NCBI GenBank assembly: GCA_022818135.1
Contig: JAFMSR010000010.1
Location: 30,901,770 to 30,965,769, forward strand
Length of the DNA stretch: 64,000 nt
From: Saxidomus purpurata
Taxonomy: Eukaryota; Mollusca; Bivalvia; Venerida; Veneridae
Direction of reading: 5' to 3'
This document shows, in pieces, positions 23,660-33,718 of this stretch. Under the pieces are notes generated by a model that did no database searches, was not told the DNA's origin, and saw nothing but the letters and a program-made list of their open reading frames with translations. The translations under genes and the position numbers were made by a program. The number at the start of each line of letters is the position of its first letter. Within the stretch, counting starts at the first letter, position 1.

Positions 23660-24580
23660 ATCCCGGTGGTTGGTCGGTCGGGCGGGCGGTCTGTTGCATT
23701 TTCCTTGTCCGGAGCATTAACTTGAAAACTACTAGTTAGAATTCAATACAACTTCATACAATGGTCAAGCACAATGAGAGGAAATGCAGTGTACACGAAC
23801 CATAACTATATCTTGAGTGATTACAGAGTTATTGCCCTGCCCTTTGTTACTTTTCCTTGTTCGGAGCATTACTTGAAAATTGCTGGTTGGAATTCAATAC
23901 AACTTCATACACTGGTCAAACACAATGAGAGAAAATGCAGTGTACACGAACCATAACTCTATCTTGAGTGATTACAGACTTATTGCCCTTTGTTACTTTT
24001 ACTTGTCCGGAGCACAACTTGAAAACTACAGGTTGGAATTCAATACAACTTCATACAGTGGTCAAGTACATTAAGAGAAAGTGCAGTGCACAGGAACCAT
24101 AACTCTCTTTTGACTAATTACAGAGTGATTGCCCTTTGTTACTTTTCCTTGTCCGGAGCATAACTTGAAAACTACCGGTTGGAACTCAATACAACTTCAT
24201 ACAATGGTCAAGCACAATAAGAGGAAGAACCATAACTCCATATTGACTAATTACAGACTTATTGCCCTTTGTTACTTTTCCTTGTCCGGAGCATAACTTG
24301 AAAACTACTGGTTGGAATTCAATACAACTTTATACAATGGTCAAGCACAATGAGAGAAAGTGCAGGGCACTAGAACCATAACTCCATCTTGACTAATTAC
24401 AGAGTTATTGCCCTTTGTTACTTTTCCTTGTCCAGAGCATAACTTGAAAACTATTGGTTGGAATATAATACAACTTTATACAATGGTCCAGCACAATGAG
24501 AGGAAGTGCAGTGTACAAGAACCATAACTCCTTCTTGACAAGTTATTGCCAAGAACAATATCTCTATATTAGTTTTTTTT
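23660..24580. mobile_element. Pearl-like element with ~145-bp tandem core (copy 1 intron 10)
   Basis: It starts with a GGTTGGTCGGTCGGGCGGGCGGTC microsatellite-like stretch. Six tandem units follow, marked by CTTGTCCGGAGCATAACTTG near 23701, 23853, 24001, 24146, 24279 and 24424. A single worn unit of this core occurs in copy 2 intron 2 at 48779-48930, a different position, so it is not shared by descent of the locus. Confidence 0.7.
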
Positions 24581-25176
24581 TTGCAAAGTATTCTGTTACT
24601 ACAAACTTCCTCAGTTTATAAAGTCTTTCGGGGGTATTAATTACATTTAGTGATAGGTCTAGTTTCATTTGATGTCATTGACAGAAACCTGTCTCATTTT
24701 TAAGGGAACTCTTTTGTTTTAATAACGTATAAATTGTCACATTATAATTATGTTTATTTTATAGGCAAGAAATGTCATTATTGTTTGGTAAACACTTTCT
24801 GACCGTAAAATATTTGAAGTCCTTAACACGCCCTCAGCTATCATTTATTATCATAGTATCTATAGCAGCAGCAATCTATTTCTTCTTCCTGTGTTACATG
24901 ATCTTCCAAGTGTTCAGAAACACCAAGAAAACAACTCTAACGTCACTAAACAGTGGAAGAAGGTTGTCCTATATGGTAAGCTAGGATAATTATTTGCTGA
25001 AATATAACATGTACAGTAAGGAAACTTGATTGTAATGACATTCGTGTCGTAACGACACAATTCCACAGTCCTGTTCTTATACATATATTTTTCATATAAT
25101 CTGGACCCGACTGTGAAACATCTGCTTTATCCATAAGTCGACATGTTTGAGCGGTCCTGATGCACTTAATTACATA

Positions 25177-25310
25177 TTATTCCCGGCCAAAGGCGGAGGG
25201 ATATTGCTTTGGCGTTGTCCGTCCGTCACTCAATAACATCTTATTGACATCGCTATATCTGACACATGAAACAAGTGCAACCGTCAATTAAATTAGCATC
25301 AAATTTAAGA
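25177..25310. mobile_element. Pearl-like 5' fragment (copy 1 intron 11)
   Basis: CGGCCAAAGGCGGAGGGATATT plus GTCCGTCCGTC is the usual head of this repeat class (compare 49538-49590). No tandem core follows. Confidence 0.5.
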
Positions 25311-26204
25311 AAAAAAATGTTTGATTACAGTCATTTCGGGTCATGTGTTTGGGAGTTTGTGCGAAAAGGAGTATAAATATATTTAATACTCCAGTACTAT
25401 ATTTGGGGACTTTAAAAAGAAGTAAGTAAACAGAGAGTCAAACTAAAGGAAAGTTTATGGTGAAGATATATTTTGTTTTTATACTTTTCACTATTTTACA
25501 ATTAAAGGGTTTGATGTACCGATTCAAGTTTGTGATGCTGACCACTCTGGTATGTGCAGCACTGACTGTTGTGTTCTTCATTATAAGTCAGTTGAGTGAG
25601 GGACAGTGGAAATGGGGAGATGAAGATCCAAACCTGGAGTACACAAGTGCTTTCTTCACTGGTAAGTCCCATTAGAAAGCTCTGTCAAAAAAATGGTAGT
25701 CGCCTATAGATACCGTATTTCAGTGCTGTATATTGTATTTGACTTTACCTTCATGGGATTTGTTCAGAACTTGAAAAGTCTTGAATTTGAGCCAATTTGA
25801 AAATGTGAACAAAATGTAAAACATGTCTTGCTTGATTTAGGGTTTACATTTGTATTGCATCATGAAATTTGTGTATCCAAGAATCATACTGACATATTTT
25901 TCATGGAAAGATTCAATGGCAACATGTATAGTATTCGGGGAACCACTAGCAAGATTATGATATAATTTCCTTTTACACCTGTAGATTAACTGTAATAATG
26001 TGTATATGTTTTTCGTGCTGCAGGTGTGTATGGTATGTGGAATGTATATGTTATTGGACTGCTGTGTCTGTATGCACCATCCCATAAACAGTTTACACCT
26101 GAATGTAAGTACTTTTTTCATTAGATGTGTCACTTATTATTAGATTGATATAAAATTAAACACTTCAAATGATTTATCTTGGTTCAATACAAAAACAAGG
26201 TTCA

Positions 26205-26330
26205 GTGTGAAAGTCTTGTCCCTTCCCATATCCTTTGTCCTTGTCTCCTATACCTTCCCTCCATTTTCTGTCCTTCTGTCATCCCCGATCTCCTATCCCC
26301 TCACCCCCTGTACATCTCTCATTCTCTGGA
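26205..26330. repeat. Pyrimidine-rich stretch in intron 13 of copy 1
   Basis: CCTTCCC/CCTGTCC-like motifs in an irregular array. The same place in copy 2 (57960-58215) holds an expanded version, so it predates the duplication. Confidence 0.6.
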
Positions 26331-27369
26331 ACAGATCGATAGTGTCGATAAGTATGTTTATTATTGGTAAAGCAATGTTTTGCACAATCCCAGTCAGAAC
26401 TGTATTTAAGTCTTTGTGATTATAATAGTTTACTGAGTCATTATGGGACTTAAAGGGATATCCTTTGTTTTAGTATATTTTATATACAAATGTAATGTAT
26501 GCTCACATTTGGTTGACTAAACCTTTATGCTTCATTTGCAATTTTATATATTTCTTTTTTATTCTTTCGTGTTCATGTGATATAAATGTGCTATTTTTTA
26601 ATGTATTGATGCCATGAAGAATAATAAATAAATAATTCCATATACTGGTTGATAAGTATATTCAGATAGGAGTTACAGTAGTAATCATTTTTCTTGGGTC
26701 ACTTAAAACTTCGTTACACTGGAATTTACCAGTCTGAAAAAGCAGTGATCACAAATACTGTGAAACAAGTAAAGGTCAAGGAACTTCCGCAATGATACAA
26801 ATGAGTTTTAAATGAACAGGGTATATTTTGATTGTAACACCCTTGATTTCAGCAGTGAAGACACCACTATTAAAGATGTACCAGTAAAAGTTGTATTACC
26901 TTGATCATATAACAAAGCCTTGTATACTGATTCTTATGTACAGGTCTCATATAGATATGTGTGTATGTATTTTGCAGCTACAAGTGACAACAGTGAAGCT
27001 AAGTCCAACGTTGCCGAAATTTGCCACCTACAATCAGCGGCTGATTGAATCAAGGCCCAGCAGCGCATTGCAGTCCCAACTAGTTTAAGTGTGTATATAC
27101 AGTGCTGCATATAAAATGGTGTGCACTTAAAGGAATGTTTTAAATATTAACATCATATTGTTGATATTCTGACTTTAAATTTCCATTTAAAAGGGAAGAG
27201 CTGTTGGAATAGGCATGGATTTCTTTAATATACTAGTATATATGTTATATGTAGATACAGTATACATGCATGTTTGAGGTTACTTCTATTAATATGGTCT
27301 AGTAAATTGTTTATTGCGCATATTGTGCTCTTTGTAAAATCATTTAGTGTGATGTAAGGAGTGCATACT

Positions 27370-28040
27370 GGATTAAGCTTGTCTGTCTGTCTGTCCGTCC
27401 GTCTGTCCATCCGCATGCTGGCCACTCTAATGATCTAGAACAATGGAAATACCACCTTATACCATCTACACAGGTGTGTCTGTCTGTACGTCTGTAGACG
27501 CACTCTTGTGGTCAGAATTTAATGATACCTCATAGAAATTATAAGTACCATGTCTAGTTGTGCATGGTCCATGTTTCGGGTGACAAGGTCAAAGGTCAAG
27601 GTCACTGGGGCTCGAGATAGTAAACTATTGTGCGCTTTTAATTTCCAAAACACCTGGTCAGAATTTAATGATACTTAATAGAAAAGATAAGTACTAAACC
27701 TAGTTGTGCATGTTCCATGTTTCGGGTCACTAAGTCAAAGGTCAATGTCTCAGGGACTCGAGATAGTAAACTCTTGTGCGCTCTTAATATCCAAAAGCCT
27801 GGTCTGAATTTAAAAATACTTTACAGAAATGATAAGTACTAAACCTAGTTGTGGATGGTCCATGTTTCGGGTCACTTGGTCAAAGGGAAATGTCACAGAA
27901 GTGAAGAGTAATATACATAGTTGTGCATGTCCATGTTTCAGGTCACAATGTCTCAGAAGGTCGAGATAATAAGATCTTGTGCGCTCTGATTCTCCAAAAC
28001 CCTTGGTCAGATTTAGTTGATACTTCACAGAAGTACCATG
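27370..28040. mobile_element. Pearl-like array downstream of Wntless copy 1
   Basis: A (GTCT/GTCC)n head at 27379-27415 is followed by about four units of ~146 bp marked by CTGGTCAGAATTTAATGATAC near 27509, 27655, 27800 and about 28000, with GTCAAAGGTCAAGGTCAC phrases. Unit B lacks it at the equivalent spot. Confidence 0.65.
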
Positions 28041-28117
28041 CCTAGTTGTGTTTAGTCCGATAATTAAAGCATAAATTTTATATACTGTGTCATTGCGATG
28101 TTCGGGGGATATTCATC

Positions 28118-28790
28118 AGCGTCAGTGATAGTTCTAGTTTCTTTTATTATGTGCAGTCAAGAACATAAATGCCAGATAAAAATTATGGTAATTAAAACAA
28201 AATATTCTTTACAGTCTCTCAGAACCAAAACTTACATATCTTTTAAAGTGTAAATTATTGTGCTGTTTATGTATACAAAAAATAATATTCTATGTAAAGG
28301 GTTTGTGAACCTGAAGGTCTCATTTTCATTTTAAGATATTCACAGAAGTACCATGCCTAGTTTTTTGGGGGATATTTATCACCTTCGGTGTTAGTTCTAG
28401 TTTCTTTTAGTATGTGCAGTCAAGAAATTAAATGCCAGATAAAAACAATGGTTACTACAACAAAACATTCTTTAGTCTTTCAAGTACATTGCTGGACATG
28501 TACTTACCATATTTTACATCAAACTGCCTCAGCATGGGTATTGCTTTGTGCAGGCAAGAAATCAAAATGTTCCACCAATATCATTGCTTTTAGAATTTAC
28601 AGGGTTTTCATTGTTGTGATTTATTTTCAGAGTTGTTTACTTTTTGTATATAAACCATAACTTACATATCTTTTAAAGTGTGAATTATTGTACTGTTTAT
28701 ATGTACACAAAAAGAGATATTAATACTATGTAAAAGGGTTAGTGACCTCCCAAGGTCTCATTTTCATTTAGAAATATTCTACATTTCTGT
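28118..28790. repeat. Partial local duplication of the Wntless 3' flank in unit A
   Basis: GTTCTAGTTTCTTTTA-TATGTGCAGTCAAG through AAGGTCTCATTTTCAT is present at 28118-28335 (with an internal deletion) and again at 28393-28770. Unit B has one copy (59845-60240), over 90 % alike, and only its longer form. The frames in the two units do not end alike, so it reads as non-coding or 3'-UTR sequence. Confidence 0.6.
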
Positions 28791-29605
28791 TAAGTATAAT
28801 TATATTTTTTGTAAAATGTCCAATTTGTTGTGTAAGTTTGGACTGAATATTTTTTGTGTCACCTTTGACAGTTTCACTCTGTAGGCACCTGCTGATTTAT
28901 CAAAGAAATTGTCCTCCAAGTTTTGATGTTATGTTACATAATGTGTATAATAAGAAATCTCACAACAAAGCCCTACTTGTACAATGGGTGTGTTTCAAAT
29001 GTTCTTTTAGAGAATAGATTACTATAAAGATAGGTTACATTGTAGTAGTGGATGAAAGTGAATTTGATACTGCTTTTAATTACTTCCCTGTTTCTGTTTA
29101 AATTTATTTTGAACTTTACATCAAAGGCAGGATTTTATTAAAATAGATCAGGCCACGATTTTACGAAAATACTTAAGTAATTGCTCAGCTGAGTACATTA
29201 TTGTCACTTAAAATAATGATATTTCTTGTTGTCATTTTTAACAATAGTCTATTTTTTTTATGAAATTAACATGTTGAAAGAAAAAAAACGTTGTATAATA
29301 CTAAATGCAAGTCAGATATAGCGAAAATTTCATTTGAGTACAACTCAAGAATTTTAAGAATTTATTGATATAAGTTACTTGCTATAAAACAACATTTCCT
29401 GCACAAATACTGATAAGTCTATATAAATGTAATAAATGGGTAAATACAATTCTGACAAAATTGAATCCTTTAAAGGAATAAACATGTGTAACAGGCCTCT
29501 TACCCACCCTGTGTATTTACAAGTTGTCCGTACATGTTACGAGCATTTCATGTATTTGTTAAATTGTCCACGTACTTATTATTTCACTTTTGTGATTTGC
29601 GTGGT

Positions 29606-29725
29606 TGTATTTGATTGGTTTGCGCACCAGCCGACTTCAGCGTTACGTCTTTCTGATTGGTCTTTAAGTTCCGTGGCGGGAATATGTTCCTATATATCTG
29701 ACCATTCCGCCTTGGAGCGGGGAAG
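29606..29725 (+). promoter_or_regulatory. CCAAT/TATA-like cluster at the LINE insertion point
   Basis: ATTGG (inverted CCAAT) is at 29614 and 29656, and CTATATATC is at 29690-29698. The 13-bp target duplication of the LINE begins about 22 bp after the TATA-like run. Without the LINE this would join to 36620 onward (TCGAACTGTTG). I cannot name the promoter's gene. It could be an old retrocopy or chance. Confidence 0.25.
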
Positions 29726-29808
29726 AATGGCAATTCACTGTCCGCTAAACATATGCAGACCATAGATTAATTAATAATTAACCAAAAACAACTCCGAATA
29801 ATTCTTTA

Positions 29809-30972
29809 ATGGATCACAAAACAGCTGAGGTAAATACTGAGTCCGTCAGGCCCTGCCTCAGCATCATATCATGGAATATTCGGGGTATGAGATCTGAATC
29901 ATATAGTAAATGTAATGAATTACAAAACTTTCTCATAGACCAAAGAGAACCTATAGATGTTATTTGTTTACAAGAAACTCATTTGGCAGAAAAACATAAT
30001 CCTTTCAAATTCAAGGATTATCAAAAACCAGTTATGTTTTACAACAAAGAAACCCCCACCTCAGGCGGATTATGTATATATGTCCGCAACGGACTTTCAT
30101 ACTTAACAAAACAAACGGACTATAATACTGTTAATCAAAACATTGCAATAGAGATCATTGGCAAAGATAGTAACGTATCGATTTATAATTATTACACAAA
30201 CAGTAAAGAAAACAACAACATAAATGTCTTTAGGAATATCTTCAAAAACTTAGGACAGTCTAATGTAATAGTAGGAGACTTTAACTTAAAACATCCACTT
30301 TGGAACCCCGAAAATGATTTTAGGCGCGATGCTGGGGCAGAGGATCTGATAGACTTTATGAATGAGTCAGATCTCAATTGCATCAATGATGGCCAATGCA
30401 CCCGTCTCGCCGAGCAGGCAAACCAGACAGACTCAGCCCTGGATCTGTCTATAGTCTCCTCAGGTCTGCACCATAGGGCAACGTTCCTTGTAGTCGACAA
30501 TAGCTTCAGTAGTGACCATCTTCCTGTAATAACAATAATAGAAACACCAATAAGGTTTGAAAATGCAATAATAAATGAAAAATGGCTCATAGACAAGGCA
30601 TCCACTGCCCAGTGGATGGAATTTCACCATTTATGCATTACAGAATTGAATTATAAGATTAAAGAACAAACAGTTGAACAAAATTTCAAAGAATTTTTAG
30701 ATATACTCAATAGTATTTTAGAAAAAACAATTCCAAAATCCAAACCAAAAATTGTAAAAACTAGAGTCAAAAAAGTATGGTGGACACAGGAATGCCACGA
30801 AGCCATACGAAGTAGAGAAATTAGGCGTAAAATTCATAAAAGGGAAAAAACTCCCATAACTCTCATACTATTCAAAATGGCCCGAGCAAGAGCAGTAAGA
30901 GTAGTAAAAAAAAGCGAAGCAAGACAGTTGGCGCAATTTCTGCTCAACTATAACAAGCAATACCTCATCTAA
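29809..30972 (+). CDS. LINE APE-type endonuclease domain (5' part of ORF2)
   Basis: This is the nuclease that opens the target site. The sequence shows SWNIRGM (Asn), CLQETHL (catalytic Glu), GGLCIYVRN, VGDFNLKHP (Asp, Asn) and SSDHLPV (Asp, His) in the usual order over residues 20-245. A basic linker rich in Arg/Lys follows. The frame stops at 30972, but its homology to this LINE class ends at the A8 run 30906-30913. After that run the neighbouring frame continues the protein. The start is the first ATG, 83 nt inside the insertion; stops lie upstream in frame. Confidence 0.8.
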   Translation: MDHKTAEVNTESVRPCLSIISWNIRGMRSESYSKCNELQNFLIDQREPIDVICLQETHLAEKHNPFKFKDYQKPVMFYNKETPTSGGLCIYVRNGLSYLTKQTDYNTVNQNIAIEIIGKDSNVSIYNYYTNSKENNNINVFRNIFKNLGQSNVIVGDFNLKHPLWNPENDFRRDAGAEDLIDFMNESDLNCINDGQCTRLAEQANQTDSALDLSIVSSGLHHRATFLVVDNSFSSDHLPVITIIETPIRFENAIINEKWLIDKASTAQWMEFHHLCITELNYKIKEQTVEQNFKEFLDILNSILEKTIPKSKPKIVKTRVKKVWWTQECHEAIRSREIRRKIHKREKTPITLILFKMARARAVRVVKKSEARQLAQFLLNYNKQYLI

Positions 30973-33718
30973 AGAAGTTTGGAATTTTGTAAACAAAGTA
31001 AAAGGCAGCGTACCAAAAAGCAATCCAGTTTTTAAAATAGGCCAGCAAATTATCACTGAGCCAACAGAAAAAGCTAACGCATTAGTCCAACAGTATGCTG
31101 AAGCCAGTAGTAATAACGGATACACTAGAGAATTTTTATCAAACAAAAGAATTATTAACAGAGCAGTTAATGAACATATCAATAATAGGAATAATGACAA
31201 CTCCCAAGAATACAACCAAGAATTTACTATATTCGAATTTAATAAAGCTTTGTCGAACTGCAAGGACGGTGCACCGGGAGAAGATCTGATACATTACAAA
31301 ATACTTAAAAAATTACCACAGGAAAGTAGAAATACATTATTACAAATATTTAATCAATCATGGGTAGAGGGCACCACACCAGAAAGCTGGAATCATGCAG
31401 TTATCATTCCATTACTAAAACCTAATAAAGACAAAAATGAACCTGCCTCGTACAGACCAATTTCTTTAACATCAACGTTTACAAAATTAATGCAAAAAAT
31501 GATAAAACCCAGACTGTGCGCATATTTGGAAAAAAACAATATAATGTCTAAATACCAATCAGGATGCAGAACACATCATTCATGTGACGACAATATCACA
31601 CGATTAGAGTCAGATGGCAAAATAGCACAGGCAGAACATAAATATCTCATAGCTATATTTTTAGACCTTAGTAATGCTTTTGATAAAATGTGGAACGAAG
31701 GAGCACTCTTGCAACTCCATAACTCTGGTATACAAGGACGCATGATAAAATGGTTAAGGTGCTTTCTACAAAACAGACAGATTAAGGTAAAATACAATGG
31801 AGCTCTCTCAGAGGTAGTGGAAACAGTAAATGGGTGCCCCCAGGGAGCGGTATTATCTCCCATAATTTTCAGCCTCATGATGAATACCTTTGAAACACAA
31901 ATTAATGGATTAAACAGAGAAAAACCAACTATAAATGCTAAAATATCTCAATTTGTAGATGATTCAGCCACATGGCTAACCTCATATAGTCCGGTACAGG
32001 CAGTTAAAAAAGCTCAAACTGTTTTGAATACAATAGAAAAATGGAGCAAATCATGGGGCTTCATAATTAACCCAGCTAAAACTCAAGTTTTATTAATACA
32101 TAGACAGTCCGTAAAACCTCCGGAAAGAGCCACCAACTTTCCGAAATTAACGTTATGTGGTACGAACCTCACATACAATGAACACGCAAAATTCCTGGGA
32201 ATGTATTTTGACAAAACACTTTCTTGGAAAATGCATATAGAATATATGACAAAAAGATGTCTTAAAGATCTCAATATCATAAGAGCAGTAAAGGGAAAAT
32301 CTTGGGGTACAGACAAAAAATGCCTTCTAAACATTTACAAGGCCCTCATCCTTAGCAAAATCAATTATGGCAGCATAGTATACGCCTCCGCAAAAGAATC
32401 ACAACTAAAAAAGGTTCAAAGAATACAAAATAGGGCACTAAAAACCATACTAGGATGTCCGAGGCATACCTCTACTCTCCCATTACATACCGAAACAGCT
32501 ATGATCCCACTACCTCTACAGAGAGAACTTCAAGCACTAAAATATTGGGCCAGAAGCTCCAGACTGGGCCCAAACTTACCTATCAATGACGATATATGCG
32601 ACCACCCGGCATATTTTTACAAAATCAAAAGTAACAAAAATTTAAAGAAACCTTACACACAACACATCAGAACTCTAATTACAGAATACGGCCTAGGCGA
32701 TACCCAAATTCAAGAACCGTGCTATGAACAACTAATCAATATTGAAATGCCTGAGATCAATTTAGATCTAGTAGGAAAAATTAACAAATCTGAAAACGCT
32801 GAAAGAAACAAAATGATTGCAAATCTAAACATTATTCGACACTTTAGAGACTTTACCCAAATTTATACAGATGGAAGTAAGGACCCGTCAAAACAAATAG
32901 CAGGGGCGGGCATAGTAGTTATAGGAGAAGACGGAACAATCTTACACAACAAGAGTTTAAAGCTTCAACATCAAGTTTCAATATTTACATGCGAATTAGC
33001 AGCAATAGATTATGCGATAACTTACTGTAAAGAAAATCATATTACAAAATCAGTCATTATTAGTGATAGTCTTAGTTCCTTAATGGCAATAAAATCAGGA
33101 CAATCTCACAGACAAGAAATGATCTTTAATATACTAAAAACAATCACAGATATAAAACATAGAGGGGACGAAATTCAGTTAATGTGGGTACCAAGTCATG
33201 TGGGCATAAACGGAAATGAATTAGCAGACGACAAAGCAAAATACGGCAGCACTTCCGGTACAGAAATTCATATTAAGCTCAGCGTACCGGAAGTCTACAG
33301 CATCATAAAAGATAAAGTAAAACAAAAATATCTACAGCAATGGGAAACGTACTGCTCAACACATAACATAGAAATTAATATTAAACCGCCTAGCAAATTA
33401 CAAACGTACCATCATGATAGAAAAATAGACACAATGTATACTAGACTTAAACTAAAAAGTAGCTATCTTAAAGGGGACCGATACATAGAAGACAAAAACT
33501 GCCAACACTGTAACGAAATAGAAAATTTTGGCCATCTAATGTTTCACTGCCCATTATATTCGGAAGAAAGGAAAATATTTGAAACAAAACTTTTGAAATT
33601 AGAACTAATAACTATTACGGAAAAAACTCTGTTAGATCCACCAAAAGAAATAGCACAAGATATTCGCCTGGCCGTATTCGAATTTATCAAAAATATAGGA
33701 TACAATGAAAAAGTATAG
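30908..33718 (+). CDS. LINE reverse transcriptase and RNase H (3' part of ORF2)
   Basis: The frame is open from 30908 to the TAG at 33716-33718, so the piece has no start of its own and depends on the upstream frame. Domains in order: linker (SWRNFC, VWNFVNKV), RT (SYRPISLTS, FLDLSNAFDKMW, NGCPQGAVLSP, catalytic FVDDSA), thumb, then RNase H with YTDGS (Asp), CELAAI (Glu), ISDSLSS (Asp) and WVPSHVG-NGNELAD (His, Asp). All four acidic residues are present. The C-terminal zinc knuckle is CQHC-x7-H-x4-C. RNase H after RT places it in the I superfamily; the exact clade (I, Nimb or relatives) needs a tree. Apart from one frame change it is intact and so looks young. Confidence 0.85.
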   Translation, partial: KKAKQDSWRNFCSTITSNTSSKEVWNFVNKVKGSVPKSNPVFKIGQQIITEPTEKANALVQQYAEASSNNGYTREFLSNKRIINRAVNEHINNRNNDNSQEYNQEFTIFEFNKALSNCKDGAPGEDLIHYKILKKLPQESRNTLLQIFNQSWVEGTTPESWNHAVIIPLLKPNKDKNEPASYRPISLTSTFTKLMQKMIKPRLCAYLEKNNIMSKYQSGCRTHHSCDDNITRLESDGKIAQAEHKYLIAIFLDLSNAFDKMWNEGALLQLHNSGIQGRMIKWLRCFLQNRQIKVKYNGALSEVVETVNGCPQGAVLSPIIFSLMMNTFETQINGLNREKPTINAKISQFVDDSATWLTSYSPVQAVKKAQTVLNTIEKWSKSWGFIINPAKTQVLLIHRQSVKPPERATNFPKLTLCGTNLTYNEHAKFLGMYFDKTLSWKMHIEYMTKRCLKDLNIIRAVKGKSWGTDKKCLLNIYKALILSKINYGSIVYASAKESQLKKVQRIQNRALKTILGCPRHTSTLPLHTETAMIPLPLQRELQALKYWARSSRLGPNLPINDDICDHPAYFYKIKSNKNLKKPYTQHIRTLITEYGLGDTQIQEPCYEQLINIEMPEINLDLVGKINKSENAERNKMIANLNIIRHFRDFTQIYTDGSKDPSKQIAGAGIVVIGEDGTILHNKSLKLQHQVSIFTCELAAIDYAITYCKENHITKSVIISDSLSSLMAIKSGQSHRQEMIFNILKTITDIKHRGDEIQLMWVPSHVGINGNELADDKAKYGSTSGTEIHIKLSVPEVYSIIKDKVKQKYLQQWETYCSTHNIEINIKPPSKLQTYHHDRKIDTMYTRLKLKSSYLKGDRYIEDKNCQHCNEIENFGHLMFHCPLYSEERKIFETKLLKLELITITEKTLLDPPKEIAQDIRLAVFEFIKNIGYNEKV

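Larger units (their letters stand above)
2187..27048 (+). pseudogene. WLS: Wntless copy 1, 14 exons, broken in exon 3
   Basis: Tandem paralogue of the intact gene at 48006-58668. Exons: 2187-2292, 4728-4897, 6000-6117, 7262-7389, 7897-8052, 9022-9158, 9662-9702, 22301-22425, 22561-22658, 23375-23438, 24838-24975, 25508-25661, 26024-26104, 26978-27048 (TGA 27046-27048). Splice sites and phases match copy 2. Exon 3 is 118 nt against 124 in copy 2. It differs by several small deletions, and the frame hits TAG at 6024-6026 after 100 codons, inside the luminal domain. Skipping exon 3 (phase 0 to phase 1) would not restore the frame. Exon 8 lacks one codon (GEHM versus GEHIM), exon 11 lacks two, and exon 14 is about 36 nt shorter with an unrelated tail. 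Where the copies differ, copy 2 usually keeps the residue conserved with human WLS (RQG, SIW, IK, GLI, KFLM) and copy 1 does not. Intron 7 (9703-22300) is swollen by mobile elements. A recent or sequencing-error origin of the exon 3 indels is possible but does not explain exon 14. Confidence 0.85.

Noticed and set aside
28388..28660. Frame partly shared with 59754-59993 in the other unit
   Set aside because: Start, stop and several frame positions differ between the units although the DNA is very alike, which argues against a conserved protein.
30906..30913. A8 run as a programmed -1 frameshift site in the LINE
   Set aside because: The heptamer A-AAA-AAA is in register for -1 slippage, but the downstream RT frame lies in the +1 direction, so a one-base indel is simpler.
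31250..33718. Start of the RT protein at 31250
   Set aside because: The codon there is TTG inside a frame already open from 30908, and RT-type linker sequence precedes it.
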